From assembly GCF_003364295.1 (NCBI RefSeq), contig NZ_NXLO01000003.1:248001-312000 (forward strand): a stretch of 64,000 nt of DNA. Reading direction: 5' to 3'. Below the pieces are notes generated by a model. The model searched no databases. It saw nothing but the letters and a program-made list of their open reading frames with translations, and had not been told where the DNA came from. Position 1 is the first letter of the stretch. Each line of letters opens with the position of its first letter. The stretch is from Helicobacter sp. MIT 99-5507. GTDB taxonomy: Bacteria; Campylobacterota; Campylobacteria; Campylobacterales; Helicobacteraceae. Below are positions 27,669 to 37,977 of this stretch, one piece after another. Position numbers and translations under genes: made by a program.

Positions 27669-28877
27669 TTAATTACTACTTCTAAATCTAAATTGACCTT
27701 TTTTAAGGACATTAGCAATCCCACCAATGCTAAATATCCATTTATTTTCTATAAAGTTTTTCAAAAATGCCGCTATTTCACCACTAATGCTTATATGAAA
27801 AACAACGCCAACTCCATCTGTATGACCAATCGAACATACAGTTCCTTTATGCTTAAATACAAATGGCTTACTAAGTGATTTGTCATTTAGTATATTTACC
27901 AAGTTTTTGCCAACATACTCACCCATTTGATTTGCAAGTTGTGCTGTTGGGGCATTTAATATATCTCGTTTCATACAAATTGCACTATCACCTACAACAA
28001 AAATATTAGGATATTTTGGCACTCTTAAAAATTCATCTACCAAAATCCTAGAATCTTTATGCTCAAAATAAGTAGAATTAGATATCACACCACTGCCTTT
28101 TACACCAGCACACCATATAATATTGTTTGCTTTTATATCCTCTAAAACACCTAATTTATTTTTAATAATAACTCCGTCACTTTTGCATTCAATAACATCA
28201 CCTTGAATAAATTCTATTCCTAGCTTTAACATCTTATGCTTTGCTAATTTAGAATCCCCTGCATTAAACATAGGCAAAATCTGCTCACCTCTACTTACAC
28301 AAATGATTTTAACCAAGCTTTTATCAATACCACAAATCTTACACAATTCATCAATTTGCGTTCCAAGTTCAGCTGCAAACTCAATACCTGTAAATCCACT
28401 ACCACATACCACAAATCGTAAATCAAGCGGTTCTGAATCAAAATCTTTAAACTTAGATTCTATATTATTTCTAAGGCGAATAGCAGAATTTAATGTTTCT
28501 AGCTTATAGCAAAACTCATCTACACCTTTGATACCAAATGTATTTGGAACAAAACCAAGTGCAATAACCAAATAATCATAGCTATAACAACCTCGCTCTC
28601 CAAATACTTGTTTGGATTCTGGATTAATTCTTAAAATAGTATCTTTTATGAAACTAACCTTATTAGAATCTAATATTTTTCTAAAAAAAATCCTAGCTTT
28701 CCTTGCGCTATAGGTTCCAACTGCAACCTTGTGAAGTAATGTCGTTTGATAATGATAGTCGTGCTTGCTGATTAATGTAACATTTGCTTTATCCACTTGC
28801 AGATATTTTTGTAAATAAGTAGCAATCTTAAATCCGCCATATCCACCACCAAGGATCAAAATATTTGGTCTTCCCAT
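27669..28877 (-). CDS. type II NADH dehydrogenase-like FAD oxidoreductase
   Basis: About 402 aa. N-terminal FAD site NILILGGGYGGFKIATYL, NAD site FVVCGSGFTGIEFAAELG (about 152-169), and late FAD site NIFVVGDSAIC, all in the order of single-subunit NDH-2 quinone reductases. The start is set at ATG 28877 (AAGAG 6 nt upstream), because the 23 extra codons upstream precede the conserved GxGxxG strand. No membrane helix; a C-terminal amphipathic segment could bind the membrane. It would pass electrons from NADH to menaquinone without pumping. Confidence 0.85.
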   Translation of the reverse strand: MGRPNILILGGGYGGFKIATYLQKYLQVDKANVTLISKHDYHYQTTLLHKVAVGTYSARKARIFFRKILDSNKVSFIKDTILRINPESKQVFGERGCYSYDYLVIALGFVPNTFGIKGVDEFCYKLETLNSAIRLRNNIESKFKDFDSEPLDLRFVVCGSGFTGIEFAAELGTQIDELCKICGIDKSLVKIICVSRGEQILPMFNAGDSKLAKHKMLKLGIEFIQGDVIECKSDGVIIKNKLGVLEDIKANNIIWCAGVKGSGVISNSTYFEHKDSRILVDEFLRVPKYPNIFVVGDSAICMKRDILNAPTAQLANQMGEYVGKNLVNILNDKSLSKPFVFKHKGTVCSIGHTDGVGVVFHISISGEIAAFLKNFIENKWIFSIGGIANVLKKGQFRFRSSN

Positions 28878-29011
28878 GTGAAGCTCTTTATAGTAAATGA
28901 AATATTTTTTTATGCCTAGATTATAATAAATTGTAATTGCATTCATTTATTAAATCAAATAAAGTTGTATGAGTATGATTAATTTTTGTAACAAGGATAT
29001 TTAAGAAGCGC

Positions 29012-29106
29012 CCTTTTTCAGATTACTATGGCACATAAATATTATAGGGGCTCTGCTGTGTTCCCACCCTGAAGCATTGCCTATAACACCCATTGCATAG
29101 GTCTAA
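29012..29106 (-). ncRNA. ffs: 4.5S/SRP RNA
   Basis: On the minus strand the sequence TTCAGG-GTG-GGAA-CAC-AGCAG forms the SRP helix 8 signature: an internal loop with CAGG opposite AGCAG, capped by a GGAA tetraloop. Outward pairing continues with GGC/GCC, TTATAGG/CCTATAA, CTATG/CATAG and AGA/TCT, giving one long rod of about 95 nt, the size of a minimal bacterial SRP RNA. A TATTCT box lies upstream at about 29120. The exact ends are estimated. It binds Ffh to target membrane proteins. Confidence 0.82.
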
Positions 29107-29178
29107 AAAAGAGCAAGTAGAATAATAATTAAATATTCCTTAAATCAAAATTTAAGAAATTAAAAATTAAATAATTTT

Positions 29179-29184
29179 TATAAT
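29179..29184 (+). promoter_or_regulatory. candidate -10 box of carB
   Basis: TATAAT lies 63 nt before the carB start, in the gap shared with the divergent SRP RNA gene. A second, weaker box (TATAGAAT, about 29206) is nearer the ATG. No attenuator-like structure was seen. Confidence 0.4.
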
Positions 29185-29247
29185 GAAATTTTTAAGTGCT
29201 TTTGTATAGAATGCAAAAAACTTTCTAGCACAATAAAGAGGGGTTTT

Positions 29248-32200
29248 ATGCCAAAACGAACAGATATACAAACAATTTTACTTATTGGTTCAGGACCAAT
29301 CATAATAGGACAGGCTTGTGAATTTGACTACTCTGGCACACAAGCAGCAAAAACTCTAAAAAAACTAGGATACAAAGTAATCCTTATTAATTCAAATCCA
29401 GCAACAATCATGACAGACCCAGATTTTGCGGATAGGACTTATATAGAGCCTATTACAGAAGAAATTATTGCAAATATAATAAAAGTAGAAAAAGTTGATG
29501 CTATTTTACCTACGATGGGCGGACAAACAGCGCTAAATGTAGCTATGCGAATGCAAGAAAAAGGAATGCTAGAGGGTATTAAATTTTTAGGAGCAAATCC
29601 AGAGGCAATCAAAAAAGGGGAAGATAGGCAGGCTTTCAAGGAAGCGATGATAAAAATTGGTATGGATTTACCAAAAAGTAGATATGCCTACACAATGAAA
29701 GAAGCTCTTGATGCAGCAAAAGAAATAGGATTCCCGCTTATTATTCGTGCAAGTTACACACTTGCAGGGGGTGGAAGCGGCGTAGCATATAATATTGATG
29801 AGTTTATGGCAATAGCTCAAAATGGGCTTGATGTAAGTCCAATAAGTGAGATTCTCATTGAAGAATCTTTGCTTGGTTGGAAAGAATATGAAATGGAAGT
29901 TATACGCGATAGATTTGATAATTGTATTATTGTTTGCAGTATTGAGAATCTCGATCCTATGGGTGTGCATACAGGGGATTCTATCACTATTGCCCCAGCA
30001 CTCACACTTACAGATAAAGAATATCAACGAATGCGTGATGCTAGCTTTAAAATCTTGCGTGAAATTGGCGTAGATACAGGTGGAAGCAATGTGCAGTTTG
30101 CAATAAATCCGCAAAATGGGCGAATGACGGTTATTGAGATGAATCCACGCGTTTCACGAAGTTCTGCGCTTGCAAGCAAGGCTACAGGATATCCAATCGC
30201 AAAAGTCGCTACAATGCTTGCTGTTGGATTCTCACTTGATGAGATAAAAAATGATATTACAGGCACACCAGCTAGCTTTGAACCTAGCATTGATTATATT
30301 GTTACAAAGATTCCACGATGGACATTTGAGAAATTTCCAAAAGCAGATTCTACACTTACGACTTCTATGAAAAGTATTGGTGAAGTTATGGCGATAGGTA
30401 GCACTTTTAGAGAATCTTTACAAAAAGCACTTTGTAGCTTAGAAAATGGATTGTGCGGATTAAATACAATATCAAATGATATAGAATTAATAAGCAAAGA
30501 AATAAGACGACCAAATGCAAATAGATTGCTATATATTGCTGATGGCTTTAGAATGGGGCTAAACATAGAAGAAGTGCATGAATTAAGCAAGATTGATAAA
30601 TGGTTTTTAAATAATATAAAATATTTAGTAGATAGAGAAAAAGAAATCACTTCCAATGTTTTAAATGACGAAAAACTTTTAAGGGAATTAAAAATCGATG
30701 GTTTTAGCGATGAAATGATTGCGCTTTTATTAAATAAAAATAATAATGGATTTAATCTAAATCAAAATGATATTTATCAAGCAAGAATGAAATTTGGTAT
30801 AAAACATGAATATAGCGAGGTAGATACTTGTGCAGGCGAATTTCCAAGTCTTACACCTTATTTATATTCAAGCATTTCATATAATCCACAAAATCAACAA
30901 ACTTATCAAAATACGCAAAATTGCATAGATGAAAAAAGTAAAAAAATCCTAATTATCGGTAGCGGTCCAAATAGAATTGGACAAGGTATTGAATTTGATT
31001 ATTGCTGTGTGCATGCAAGTTTTGCATTAAAAGATTTGGGATATAAAAGCATTATGTATAACTGCAATCCAGAGACGGTTAGCACGGATTATGATACAAG
31101 CAATATATTGTATTTTGAGCCTATTGATTTTGAGCATGTTCGCTCTGTAATTGAGAGAGAAAAACCAGATGGAATTATCGTGCATTTTGGGGGACAAACG
31201 CCTCTTAAACTTTCAAAAATGCTATCTTTGCTTGATGTTAATATCATAGGAAGCAGTGCAAAAGTAATAGATATTGCAGAAGATAGAGAAAAATTTGCAA
31301 AATTTATCGAAGAAAACAATCTATTACAACCACAAAATGGAATAGCTTTTAATAAAGAAGATGCATACAAGATTGCTTTTAATATTGGATTTCCTGTGCT
31401 TGTTCGCCCTTCTTATGTGCTTGGTGGAAGGGCTATGAAAATCGTATATAATGAAGATGAACTAAGAATCTACATGGAAGAAGCACTAAATATAAGCCAA
31501 AATAATCCAATTTTAATTGATAAATTTTTAGATGGTGCAATAGAGCTTGATGTTGATGCTCTAAGTGATGGCAAAGATGTATATATCGCAGGAATCATGC
31601 AACACATAGAAGAAGCTGGAATCCATAGCGGAGATTCTACTTGTGTGATACCAACAATTAATATAAGTGAAAAACATCTAAAAGAAATAGAGCAAATAAC
31701 ACAAATTGTCGCATTAAAACTTGGTGTTATAGGACTTATGAATATACAATATGCAATATACAATAACGCAATATATATTATTGAAGTTAATCCAAGAGCA
31801 TCAAGGACGACACCTTTTGTAAGTAAAGCCACAGGGATTCCACTTGCAAAAGTTGCTACACATATAATGTGTGGAAAAACACTTAAAAAAGCACTAAATT
31901 TTTATGATAAATACAATATAGTAATCAATGAAAATGGAATCTATAAACCAAAAATGCCAAAATATGTATCAGTAAAAGAATCTGTATTCCCATTTAATAA
32001 ACTTCCTGGAGCAGATGTATTGCTTGGTCCAGAAATGAAAAGCACGGGTGAAGTTATGGGGATTAGCTCTTCATTTGGCATTAGCTTTGCAAAAGGACAA
32101 ATTGCATGCAACAATGCACTTCCACTAAATGGAAATGTGCTGCTATCGTTTATGGATAATGATAAAAAATATCTTCCAAATATTGCAAAGAGTTTTATTG

Positions 32201-32526
32201 ATCTTGGGTTTAATGTATATGCAACAGCAGGGACATATACTAATCTAATAAATAATAATATAGAAGCTACAAAAGTATTAAAAATAAGCGAGGGGCGACC
32301 AAATATTCATGATTTATTATCAAATAAAGAGATTGATATAGTGATTAATACAAGTGATGATAAATCAAGCAAAGATGATGCAAAAAAGATAAGAGAGAAG
32401 GTTGTTAGACTTGCAATTCCATATTTTACAACCATATCTGGGACAAAAGGTGCGCTAAAAGCTATAAAAGAACTAAAAAAATCATCGCCTTATAAAGTGC
32501 AAGCTTTGCAAGATTATTTAAATTAA
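29248..32526 (+). CDS. carB: carbamoyl-phosphate synthase large subunit
   Basis: Makes carbamoyl phosphate for pyrimidines and arginine from glutamine-derived ammonia, bicarbonate and ATP, with CarA (not in the window). Two homologous halves are visible. Half 1 has [36 protein letters not shown], and the ATP-grasp core [11 protein letters not shown]. Half 2 has [35 protein letters not shown] and [11 protein letters not shown]. The C-terminal allosteric domain (about 950-1092) has [13 protein letters not shown]. 1092 aa, normal for Campylobacterota. It overlaps the next gene by 1 nt. Confidence 0.97.
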   Translation: MPKRTDIQTILLIGSGPIIIGQACEFDYSGTQAAKTLKKLGYKVILINSNPATIMTDPDFADRTYIEPITEEIIANIIKVEKVDAILPTMGGQTALNVAMRMQEKGMLEGIKFLGANPEAIKKGEDRQAFKEAMIKIGMDLPKSRYAYTMKEALDAAKEIGFPLIIRASYTLAGGGSGVAYNIDEFMAIAQNGLDVSPISEILIEESLLGWKEYEMEVIRDRFDNCIIVCSIENLDPMGVHTGDSITIAPALTLTDKEYQRMRDASFKILREIGVDTGGSNVQFAINPQNGRMTVIEMNPRVSRSSALASKATGYPIAKVATMLAVGFSLDEIKNDITGTPASFEPSIDYIVTKIPRWTFEKFPKADSTLTTSMKSIGEVMAIGSTFRESLQKALCSLENGLCGLNTISNDIELISKEIRRPNANRLLYIADGFRMGLNIEEVHELSKIDKWFLNNIKYLVDREKEITSNVLNDEKLLRELKIDGFSDEMIALLLNKNNNGFNLNQNDIYQARMKFGIKHEYSEVDTCAGEFPSLTPYLYSSISYNPQNQQTYQNTQNCIDEKSKKILIIGSGPNRIGQGIEFDYCCVHASFALKDLGYKSIMYNCNPETVSTDYDTSNILYFEPIDFEHVRSVIEREKPDGIIVHFGGQTPLKLSKMLSLLDVNIIGSSAKVIDIAEDREKFAKFIEENNLLQPQNGIAFNKEDAYKIAFNIGFPVLVRPSYVLGGRAMKIVYNEDELRIYMEEALNISQNNPILIDKFLDGAIELDVDALSDGKDVYIAGIMQHIEEAGIHSGDSTCVIPTINISEKHLKEIEQITQIVALKLGVIGLMNIQYAIYNNAIYIIEVNPRASRTTPFVSKATGIPLAKVATHIMCGKTLKKALNFYDKYNIVINENGIYKPKMPKYVSVKESVFPFNKLPGADVLLGPEMKSTGEVMGISSSFGISFAKGQIACNNALPLNGNVLLSFMDNDKKYLPNIAKSFIDLGFNVYATAGTYTNLINNNIEATKVLKISEGRPNIHDLLSNKEIDIVINTSDDKSSKDDAKKIREKVVRLAIPYFTTISGTKGALKAIKELKKSSPYKVQALQDYLN

Positions 32527-32957
32527 TGTATTTATTTTTAGCTCAAAGTGATACAACAGCTGGGTTTTTAAGCAAATCAAAAGATAGAATCTTGCTTGCA
32601 AAGCAAAATATGCAAAACAAACCCATATTAGTAGAATCTAACTCACTTTTTTTGATAAAAAAACACTCCAAGATTCCACAAAAAATAAATAAAGCAATAA
32701 GAAGAAGTAAAAAGACTACTTTTATATTCCAAAATAATAAATCATTTAGACTTGTGGATGATGGCTTACATTCGCAGTTTTTAGAGCATTTTGGGCTTCT
32801 TTATTCTTCATCTGCAAATTTACATAAACATAAATTTGATTTAAATTTTGCTATAAATAAAGCTGATGTTTTAATAATGGATAAAAGAGGAATCTTTGAA
32901 TCCTCTCCATCTAAAATTTTTAAAATAAAAAAAGATAAGATAAAAAAGATAAGATAA
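32526..32957 (+). CDS. short Sua5/YrdC-family protein
   Basis: 143 aa. It has the look of a minimal YrdC-like fold: FLAQSDTTAGFLSKSKDRIL at the N-terminus, a Lys/Arg-rich strand region (INKAIRRSKKTTFIF) and GLLYSSSANLHKHKFD, corresponding to the SAN motif of threonylcarbamoyl-AMP synthases. It is shorter than a full TsaC/YrdC (about 180-190 aa), so enzymatic activity for t6A synthesis is uncertain. A gene of this type follows carB in H. pylori as I recall it. Confidence 0.7.
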   Translation: MYLFLAQSDTTAGFLSKSKDRILLAKQNMQNKPILVESNSLFLIKKHSKIPQKINKAIRRSKKTTFIFQNNKSFRLVDDGLHSQFLEHFGLLYSSSANLHKHKFDLNFAINKADVLIMDKRGIFESSPSKIFKIKKDKIKKIR

Positions 32958-33379
32958 TGGATAAAATCATAGCTATAGTTTTTTTTGGTGCGATATTTGG
33001 GCTATTTCCAATAATTATATTTTATGGCGGAATCTTTATTCATTATTTTTCATATTATGAAATAAAAGAATATTTCAATAGCTTTTTTATGCAGAATCTA
33101 AATTTATATCTATATATTTTATTTGGATTATTTAGCGGAATTGCTTTTGTTGTAAATAAAAATTTTTTAAGATTTATATATCTAATTTGTGCTATTTTAT
33201 TTTGTCTTACACTAATTCCTAGTATAGGATTAAATGCTGGAGAAAAAATGTTTGCAAAAAATGCAAAAATAAATATAGATGGCAAAAATTATATTGCAAA
33301 ATTAATCTATAAAGACAATATGAAAATATATTATAAATTAAAAGATAACCCAAAAATACAAAGATTGGATGTAAGATAG
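32957..33379 (+). CDS. hypothetical membrane protein
   Basis: 140 aa with three likely membrane helices (IIAIVFFGAIFGLFPIIIFY, LYLYILFGLFSGIAFVV, FIYLICAILFCLTLIPSIG) and a C-terminal soluble tail (INIDGKNYIAKLIYKDNMKI). Not recognised. It starts at the last base of the preceding gene and is followed after 10 nt by the S4 gene, so it belongs to the carB operon. Confidence 0.6.
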   Translation: MDKIIAIVFFGAIFGLFPIIIFYGGIFIHYFSYYEIKEYFNSFFMQNLNLYLYILFGLFSGIAFVVNKNFLRFIYLICAILFCLTLIPSIGLNAGEKMFAKNAKINIDGKNYIAKLIYKDNMKIYYKLKDNPKIQRLDVR

Positions 33380-33389
33380 GAGGAAACTT

Positions 33390-33638
33390 TTGCGAATTGA
33401 TAAATTTTTAAATACTACAAATATTTTAAAACGAAGAAGCATGGCAAAAGATTTGCTAGAAAGTCACCTAGTAAGCATTAATGGTGGCATAACAAAAGCA
33501 AGTAGAAATGTAAAAGTTGGAGATATTATTGAAATAAAATTTTTAGAATATTCAAAAAAATACGAAGTATTAATGATACCTACAACAAAAACACTACCTA
33601 AAAATCAAAAACAAGAATATATAAAAGAGATAAGCTAA
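33390..33638 (+). CDS. S4-domain RNA-binding protein (HslR/RqcP-like)
   Basis: 82 aa, almost only an S4 domain: MRIDKFLNTTNILKRRSMAK, LLESHLVSINGGITKASRNV, KVGDIIEIKF. It starts at TTG 33390 after AGGA. Stand-alone S4 proteins of this size (Hsp15/RqcP) bind 50S subunits carrying stalled peptidyl-tRNA. That assignment is family inference; a tRNA/rRNA-binding role is likely. Confidence 0.8.
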   Translation: MRIDKFLNTTNILKRRSMAKDLLESHLVSINGGITKASRNVKVGDIIEIKFLEYSKKYEVLMIPTTKTLPKNQKQEYIKEIS

Positions 33639-33648
33639 GGATGATTAG

Positions 33649-34146
33649 ATGAAATTTTTATTTGGAAAAACATTTATAAATACAGCAGTGGCATTGTATA
33701 TTTGGATTCTAGGAATTACTATTGGAGCATTGCTTGCAAGTGGGGCTTTTGTCGCAAATGTGATATTTAATGCTAGTTTTTTTGGAGTTGAATTAAGCAA
33801 ATTTCAAAGCGGAATCTTAATGACTCAAATATTTCTAAAATTAAATATATTACTTATTGTAGTTGCTTTTATCATTGCGATATTTGAGACTTTTACCCTT
33901 CGTCTAGGAGACAATAAAAAAATAATTAAAATTATATTATTTATAAGTGGTGCAATTAGTGTGATTTGCATATTGTTATTTAGTCTTTATTACACTCCTT
34001 TTATTGTAGAACAACAGCAGCTAGGTCTAAATGCTACGCAATCAAGTGAGTTTATCTCTATGCATGCTCAAAGTGAATTTGTGGCAAATGTATTGTTTTT
34101 TTGTCTTAGTATAAATGTCTTATTTAGGCTAGTTTATAGGAAATAA
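33649..34146 (+). CDS. DUF4149-like membrane protein
   Basis: 165 aa with four membrane helices (VALYIWILGITIGALLASGA, LNILLIVVAFIIAIFETF, IIKIILFISGAISVICILLF, ANVLFFCLSINVLFRLVY) and a Gln-rich outer loop with the pattern EQQQLGLNATQSSEFISMH. Length, helix number and this loop fit DUF4149 proteins of unknown function. It lies between the S4 gene and dapF. Confidence 0.65.
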   Translation: MKFLFGKTFINTAVALYIWILGITIGALLASGAFVANVIFNASFFGVELSKFQSGILMTQIFLKLNILLIVVAFIIAIFETFTLRLGDNKKIIKIILFISGAISVICILLFSLYYTPFIVEQQQLGLNATQSSEFISMHAQSEFVANVLFFCLSINVLFRLVYRK

Positions 34147-34147
34147 A

Positions 34148-34918
34148 ATGTGGCTTACAAAATATAATGCAAGTGGTAATGATTTTTTAATCTTTTATAC
34201 ATTTAACAATATATTAGATTCTAAAAAAAGAGCAAATCTTGCAAAAAAAATATGTAATAGACATAGTGGAATTGGTGCTGATGGGCTTGTAATCATCATG
34301 CCACATAGTAAATATGCATATAAATGGGATTTTTATAATTCTGATGGAAGCAAAGCAGATATGTGTGGAAATGCAAGTAGATGTGTCGCGCACTATGCTT
34401 ACATAAACAATCTAGCGCCAAAAAAGCATTCATTTTTAAGTGGTGCTGGAGAAATTAAAGTAGAAATTGATGATAAAAATGATGATATAGTAGAAGTAAA
34501 TTTTGGAAAAGTAAAAATAAAAAAAGATTGCATTGATGAATATGAAATGCAATTTACACTGCTAGATTCTGGAATCCCACATTTAGTAAGCTTTATAGAT
34601 GGTAAATTACCAAAAAGTAAAAATAAGATGATGGAGAATCTAAGAAAAAAATACAATGCAAATGTAAATTTTGCAAAAATCATTAGTAAAGATATCATCC
34701 ATTTATCTACATATGAAAGAGGTGTAGAAGATATCACACTTGCATGCGGAACAGGCATGGCTGCCACATATTATCTAGCATTAATGCAAAATAAGATTCA
34801 TAAAATCGCCACATTAATACCACCAAGCAATGAACCTTTGTATTTTAAAATGCAAAATGACGAAGTGTATTATAAAGGTAAAGTAGAGCGAATCTGTGAT
34901 ATCAAGCTTTTTCTATAA
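34148..34918 (+). CDS. dapF: diaminopimelate epimerase
   Basis: Converts LL- to meso-diaminopimelate for lysine and peptidoglycan. Both catalytic cysteines are visible: DMCGNASRCVAHYAY (about 73-87) and TLACGTGMAATYYL (about 197-210). N-terminal YNASGNDFLIF and GIGADGLVII are conserved. 256 aa. It ends convergently with the next gene, overlapping by 17 nt. Confidence 0.95.
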   Translation: MWLTKYNASGNDFLIFYTFNNILDSKKRANLAKKICNRHSGIGADGLVIIMPHSKYAYKWDFYNSDGSKADMCGNASRCVAHYAYINNLAPKKHSFLSGAGEIKVEIDDKNDDIVEVNFGKVKIKKDCIDEYEMQFTLLDSGIPHLVSFIDGKLPKSKNKMMENLRKKYNANVNFAKIISKDIIHLSTYERGVEDITLACGTGMAATYYLALMQNKIHKIATLIPPSNEPLYFKMQNDEVYYKGKVERICDIKLFL

Positions 34919-35708
34919 GTATATTAAAAAACCAATACAATAACCCAATCGTATAAAAAAATAAATTTGCATAATACAAATAAAATTGCTCTAGCAAATG
35001 AGAACAAAGTATAAATAAAATAAAACCAAAAATAAGAATAAATAAATTTACGATATTATAAAAAGTAATAGAACTCTTAAGAGAAAAAATAATTCTTGCA
35101 AACAAAATAATACTAGCTAATGATAAAACAAAATCAATAGCAGATAAAAAATTATCAAAGTCATATACCCTTATGCAATAACCAAATAAAAATATAATAC
35201 TTACATTTAGTGATGGCATTATTTCTTTTATATATGTTTTATAAAAATAGTTATTAAATAGATTCTTTTTATAAAAAAAGATAAATAAAGGAATAGTTAT
35301 AAAATAAATAAATACAAAACTATCAATGATTAATTCTTCTATACTATTTATCACCAAATGATTATCATCTAAGTCATAAACATCCAAAAATCCATCTAAA
35401 TTATCCTGTGGCAATGCAAAGCTAATGATTAATAATGACAAAAAAATAAAGATTCCAAATAATGCCATATAAATATATTTCTTAGAATCTTTTCTTATAC
35501 TTGATTGGATAAGATAAATCAAAATACAAATTGCAATAAATAGCAAAATCCTTGAAAGTTGAACAAAAATATTATTTGGACGAAGAAAAATATCTAATAA
35601 ATCAACAAAATTATCAATAAATAGTGACGAGATAATAGACAAAAAGAAAAATGAAGAAAAGAAAAAAAATATAAGTGAGAAAATAAACTCATTTTTTTGC
35701 TTGGTCAT
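34902..35708 (-). CDS. hypothetical multi-pass membrane protein
   Basis: 268 aa with about seven predicted membrane helices (for example FIFSLIFFFFSSFFFLSIIS, FIYFITIPLFIFFYKK, FYNIVNLFILIFGFILFILC) and an acidic loop GFLDVYDLDDNHLVIN near residue 106. No enzymatic motif. Its start directly abuts the amiA stop (they share the base at 35708), so it is in the amidase operon. Function unknown. Confidence 0.6.
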   Translation of the reverse strand: MTKQKNEFIFSLIFFFFSSFFFLSIISSLFIDNFVDLLDIFLRPNNIFVQLSRILLFIAICILIYLIQSSIRKDSKKYIYMALFGIFIFLSLLIISFALPQDNLDGFLDVYDLDDNHLVINSIEELIIDSFVFIYFITIPLFIFFYKKNLFNNYFYKTYIKEIMPSLNVSIIFLFGYCIRVYDFDNFLSAIDFVLSLASIILFARIIFSLKSSITFYNIVNLFILIFGFILFILCSHLLEQFYLYYANLFFYTIGLLYWFFNILIEKA

Positions 35709-36880
35709 TAAAAATTCTTTAAAAAATAATTATCTATGCCATCAGCAATACCTATGGCTAATTTTTCTTTATAATTCATATTTTGTAATTTTTCTAAATC
35801 ACTTTTATGCGATATATAGCCAACTTCAACCAACACTGAAGGCATCAATGCACCAACCAAAACCCAAAAAGGACCTTCTCTTACTCCACCATCTATCGTT
35901 TTGGTATATAATTTTCTTGTATTTATAAGCATTCCATGTTGGATATCTATGGCAAGTTTGTTTGATGCTAAAAGTCGCTGCGAATTGATAGAATTTAAAA
36001 ATGATAATTTTGAGAAATAATTCATAACCTCAATATCATCTTTATTTTCTAATTCTGCGACTTTTCTAGCGCGTTCGCTTCTTGCGTTTGATAAGAAATA
36101 AGTCTCAATTCCACTTGTAGTATTATAATTTTTTGATGTTTTAGGAAGTGAGTTTGCATGAATTGAGACAAATATATCTGCTTCTTTATTATTAGCAAAC
36201 TTTGTCCTATCTGTAAGGCTTATATATTTATCACTATCTCTAGTCATATAAACTTTATAACCTCTAGATTCTAGTGTTTTTTTAACAAGTTTGCCTATAG
36301 CAAGAACAATAGTTTTTTCACAAATTTTATCTGCTTGCGCTCCACAATCTTTTCCACCATGCCCAGGGTCTAATACGATGATTTTATCTTTTCTTGCAAA
36401 TGGGATAGATTCTGCTTGTTCTTTTATTGGTGGAGTAGTATCTGTTGTCGGCGAAGTGGGCTTTTTATCATCTATTGAATTAAACAAATTGGATATAACA
36501 TTTTTGTCATTTTGTATTTGTGTATTTTGATTTGAATCTTTTTTTGTATCAAAACTAAGTAATAAAATATTTTTATTGATTTTGAAATTTAGAGTTTCTA
36601 TTTTTTTACTTTGTATCACAATCCTTGTAGTCTTTTTGTTGTTTTGTGCGATAGTGATAAAATTTTCATTTTTTAGTCTAAAAGTCTTTTTTTTAAGCAT
36701 ATATTCTGCTTTTATATCATAGTAGATTCCAGTGTTTATCTTGGATTTATTAAAATTTTCTAATTTGATGCTTTTATTAAAGATGATACTCACTACACCA
36801 TTGTTTTCTTTTAAATTAGTAATTTTTAATGGAGCACTAAATAACAAAAATGGAATTAAAAGAAAAATAAATCTTATCAA
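35708..36880 (-). CDS. amiA: N-acetylmuramoyl-L-alanine amidase
   Basis: A zinc-dependent peptidoglycan amidase (Amidase_3) that separates daughter cells by cutting stem peptides from glycan. The signal peptide IRFIFLLIPFLLFSAPLKI is followed by an N-terminal beta domain (AMIN-like), a Ser/Pro/Thr linker near 140-160, and the catalytic domain: KIIVLDPGHGGKDCGAQ (zinc His), KEADIFVSIHANSLPK (zinc His), SVLVEVGYISHKSD (catalytic Glu). 390 aa. In H. pylori this amidase is needed for cell separation and coccoid conversion. Confidence 0.92.
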   Translation of the reverse strand: MIRFIFLLIPFLLFSAPLKITNLKENNGVVSIIFNKSIKLENFNKSKINTGIYYDIKAEYMLKKKTFRLKNENFITIAQNNKKTTRIVIQSKKIETLNFKINKNILLLSFDTKKDSNQNTQIQNDKNVISNLFNSIDDKKPTSPTTDTTPPIKEQAESIPFARKDKIIVLDPGHGGKDCGAQADKICEKTIVLAIGKLVKKTLESRGYKVYMTRDSDKYISLTDRTKFANNKEADIFVSIHANSLPKTSKNYNTTSGIETYFLSNARSERARKVAELENKDDIEVMNYFSKLSFLNSINSQRLLASNKLAIDIQHGMLINTRKLYTKTIDGGVREGPFWVLVGALMPSVLVEVGYISHKSDLEKLQNMNYKEKLAIGIADGIDNYFLKNF

Positions 36881-36882
36881 TC

Positions 36883-37977
36883 TTATCTTCCACTCAATTC
36901 ATCTATAAGTTCTTTAACGCTAATGATTTTATCGATTCTATATCCATTTGCACCTGTAAAATACAATCCTGTATCAAGATTCCCATAGCTGGCATCGCCT
37001 AATCTATCAGCTATACAATATCCTACTTTTTTAGCCTCCATTCCTCGATGACATGGTTGAACACAATTACTAACGCATGCTATCTTTGGGGCAGTGCCTT
37101 CACTTATAGCCTTTAATACACCTATATTAATAGCCCTAGCTGGATAACCAACCGGTGATTTAATAAGCTTTATATCTTCTTTTGTTAATTTTGGCATAAT
37201 CTCTAAATACGCTTTAGCATCACATTCATAAGTGCCTAAAAATCTAGTAGCCATTTGCACGCCAAGAGCGCCTAATTCTAAAAAATTATCAATATCATTT
37301 CTATCCCAGATTCCACCTGCAGCAATTACAGGAATATTGCCCTGAATCTTAGCTTCTTTTACGACACTTGGCACGATATTTTCTAATTTAAATTCTTCTT
37401 TGAAACAATCTTCATATTTAAATCCTTGATGTCCGCCGCTAAGTGGTCCTTCAACAATCACAGCATCAGGGATTCTATTGTATCTTTCTTTCCATCTCTT
37501 GCAAATAATGCGTAAAGCTCTTGCAGATGAGACAATAGGAATAAGTGCTACATCTGGAAAATTCTTTGTAAATTCTGGCATATTGATAGGAAGTCCAGCA
37601 CCTGTAATAATAATATTTGCACCTGCTTCACAAGCATCTCTTACAACCCTGCCATACTCATTTATTGCATATAAAATATTTGCAGCAAGAGGTGCATTTC
37701 CACATATTTTTCTTGCATTTTTAAAAATTTCATTTAATGCATTTTTAGAATAAAAATTAATTGCTTCAAATGGCTTAGAGCGAACGATTTTTTCAGTAAA
37801 GTGCATTTTTTTATAATATCCTGTTCCAACGCAACTAATAGTCCCCAAAGCCCCTTGAAGTGAAACATTACCTGCTAGTTCATCCCAGCTTATTCCAACT
37901 CCCATACCACCTTGTATAATTGGATATTTAATAGTATGTTTGCCGATTTTTAATGATTTAAACAATACATTGTTCAT
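36883..37977 (-). CDS. nitronate monooxygenase / FMN-dependent 2-nitropropane dioxygenase family
   Basis: 364 aa TIM-barrel flavoprotein. It has YPIIQGGMGVGISWDELAG at the N-terminus, ITGAGLPINMPEF, VEGPLSGGHQGFKYED (FMN/catalytic His region), and VIAAGGIWDRNDIDNFLELG plus ALGVQMATRFLGT near residues 245-258. The family includes nitronate monooxygenases and FabK-like enoyl reductases. As FabI is present in this window, a nitronate/detoxification role is more likely, but the substrate is unproven. A cysteine cluster (CVSNCVQPCH, about residue 305) is a noticeable extra. It overlaps tyrS by 4 nt. Confidence 0.8.
   Translation of the reverse strand: MNNVLFKSLKIGKHTIKYPIIQGGMGVGISWDELAGNVSLQGALGTISCVGTGYYKKMHFTEKIVRSKPFEAINFYSKNALNEIFKNARKICGNAPLAANILYAINEYGRVVRDACEAGANIIITGAGLPINMPEFTKNFPDVALIPIVSSARALRIICKRWKERYNRIPDAVIVEGPLSGGHQGFKYEDCFKEEFKLENIVPSVVKEAKIQGNIPVIAAGGIWDRNDIDNFLELGALGVQMATRFLGTYECDAKAYLEIMPKLTKEDIKLIKSPVGYPARAINIGVLKAISEGTAPKIACVSNCVQPCHRGMEAKKVGYCIADRLGDASYGNLDTGLYFTGANGYRIDKIISVKELIDELSGR

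Noticed and set aside
29668-30114. Long antisense frame within carB
   Set aside because: Composition and hydrophobic pattern are those of a mirror frame; carB is fully conserved on the other strand.
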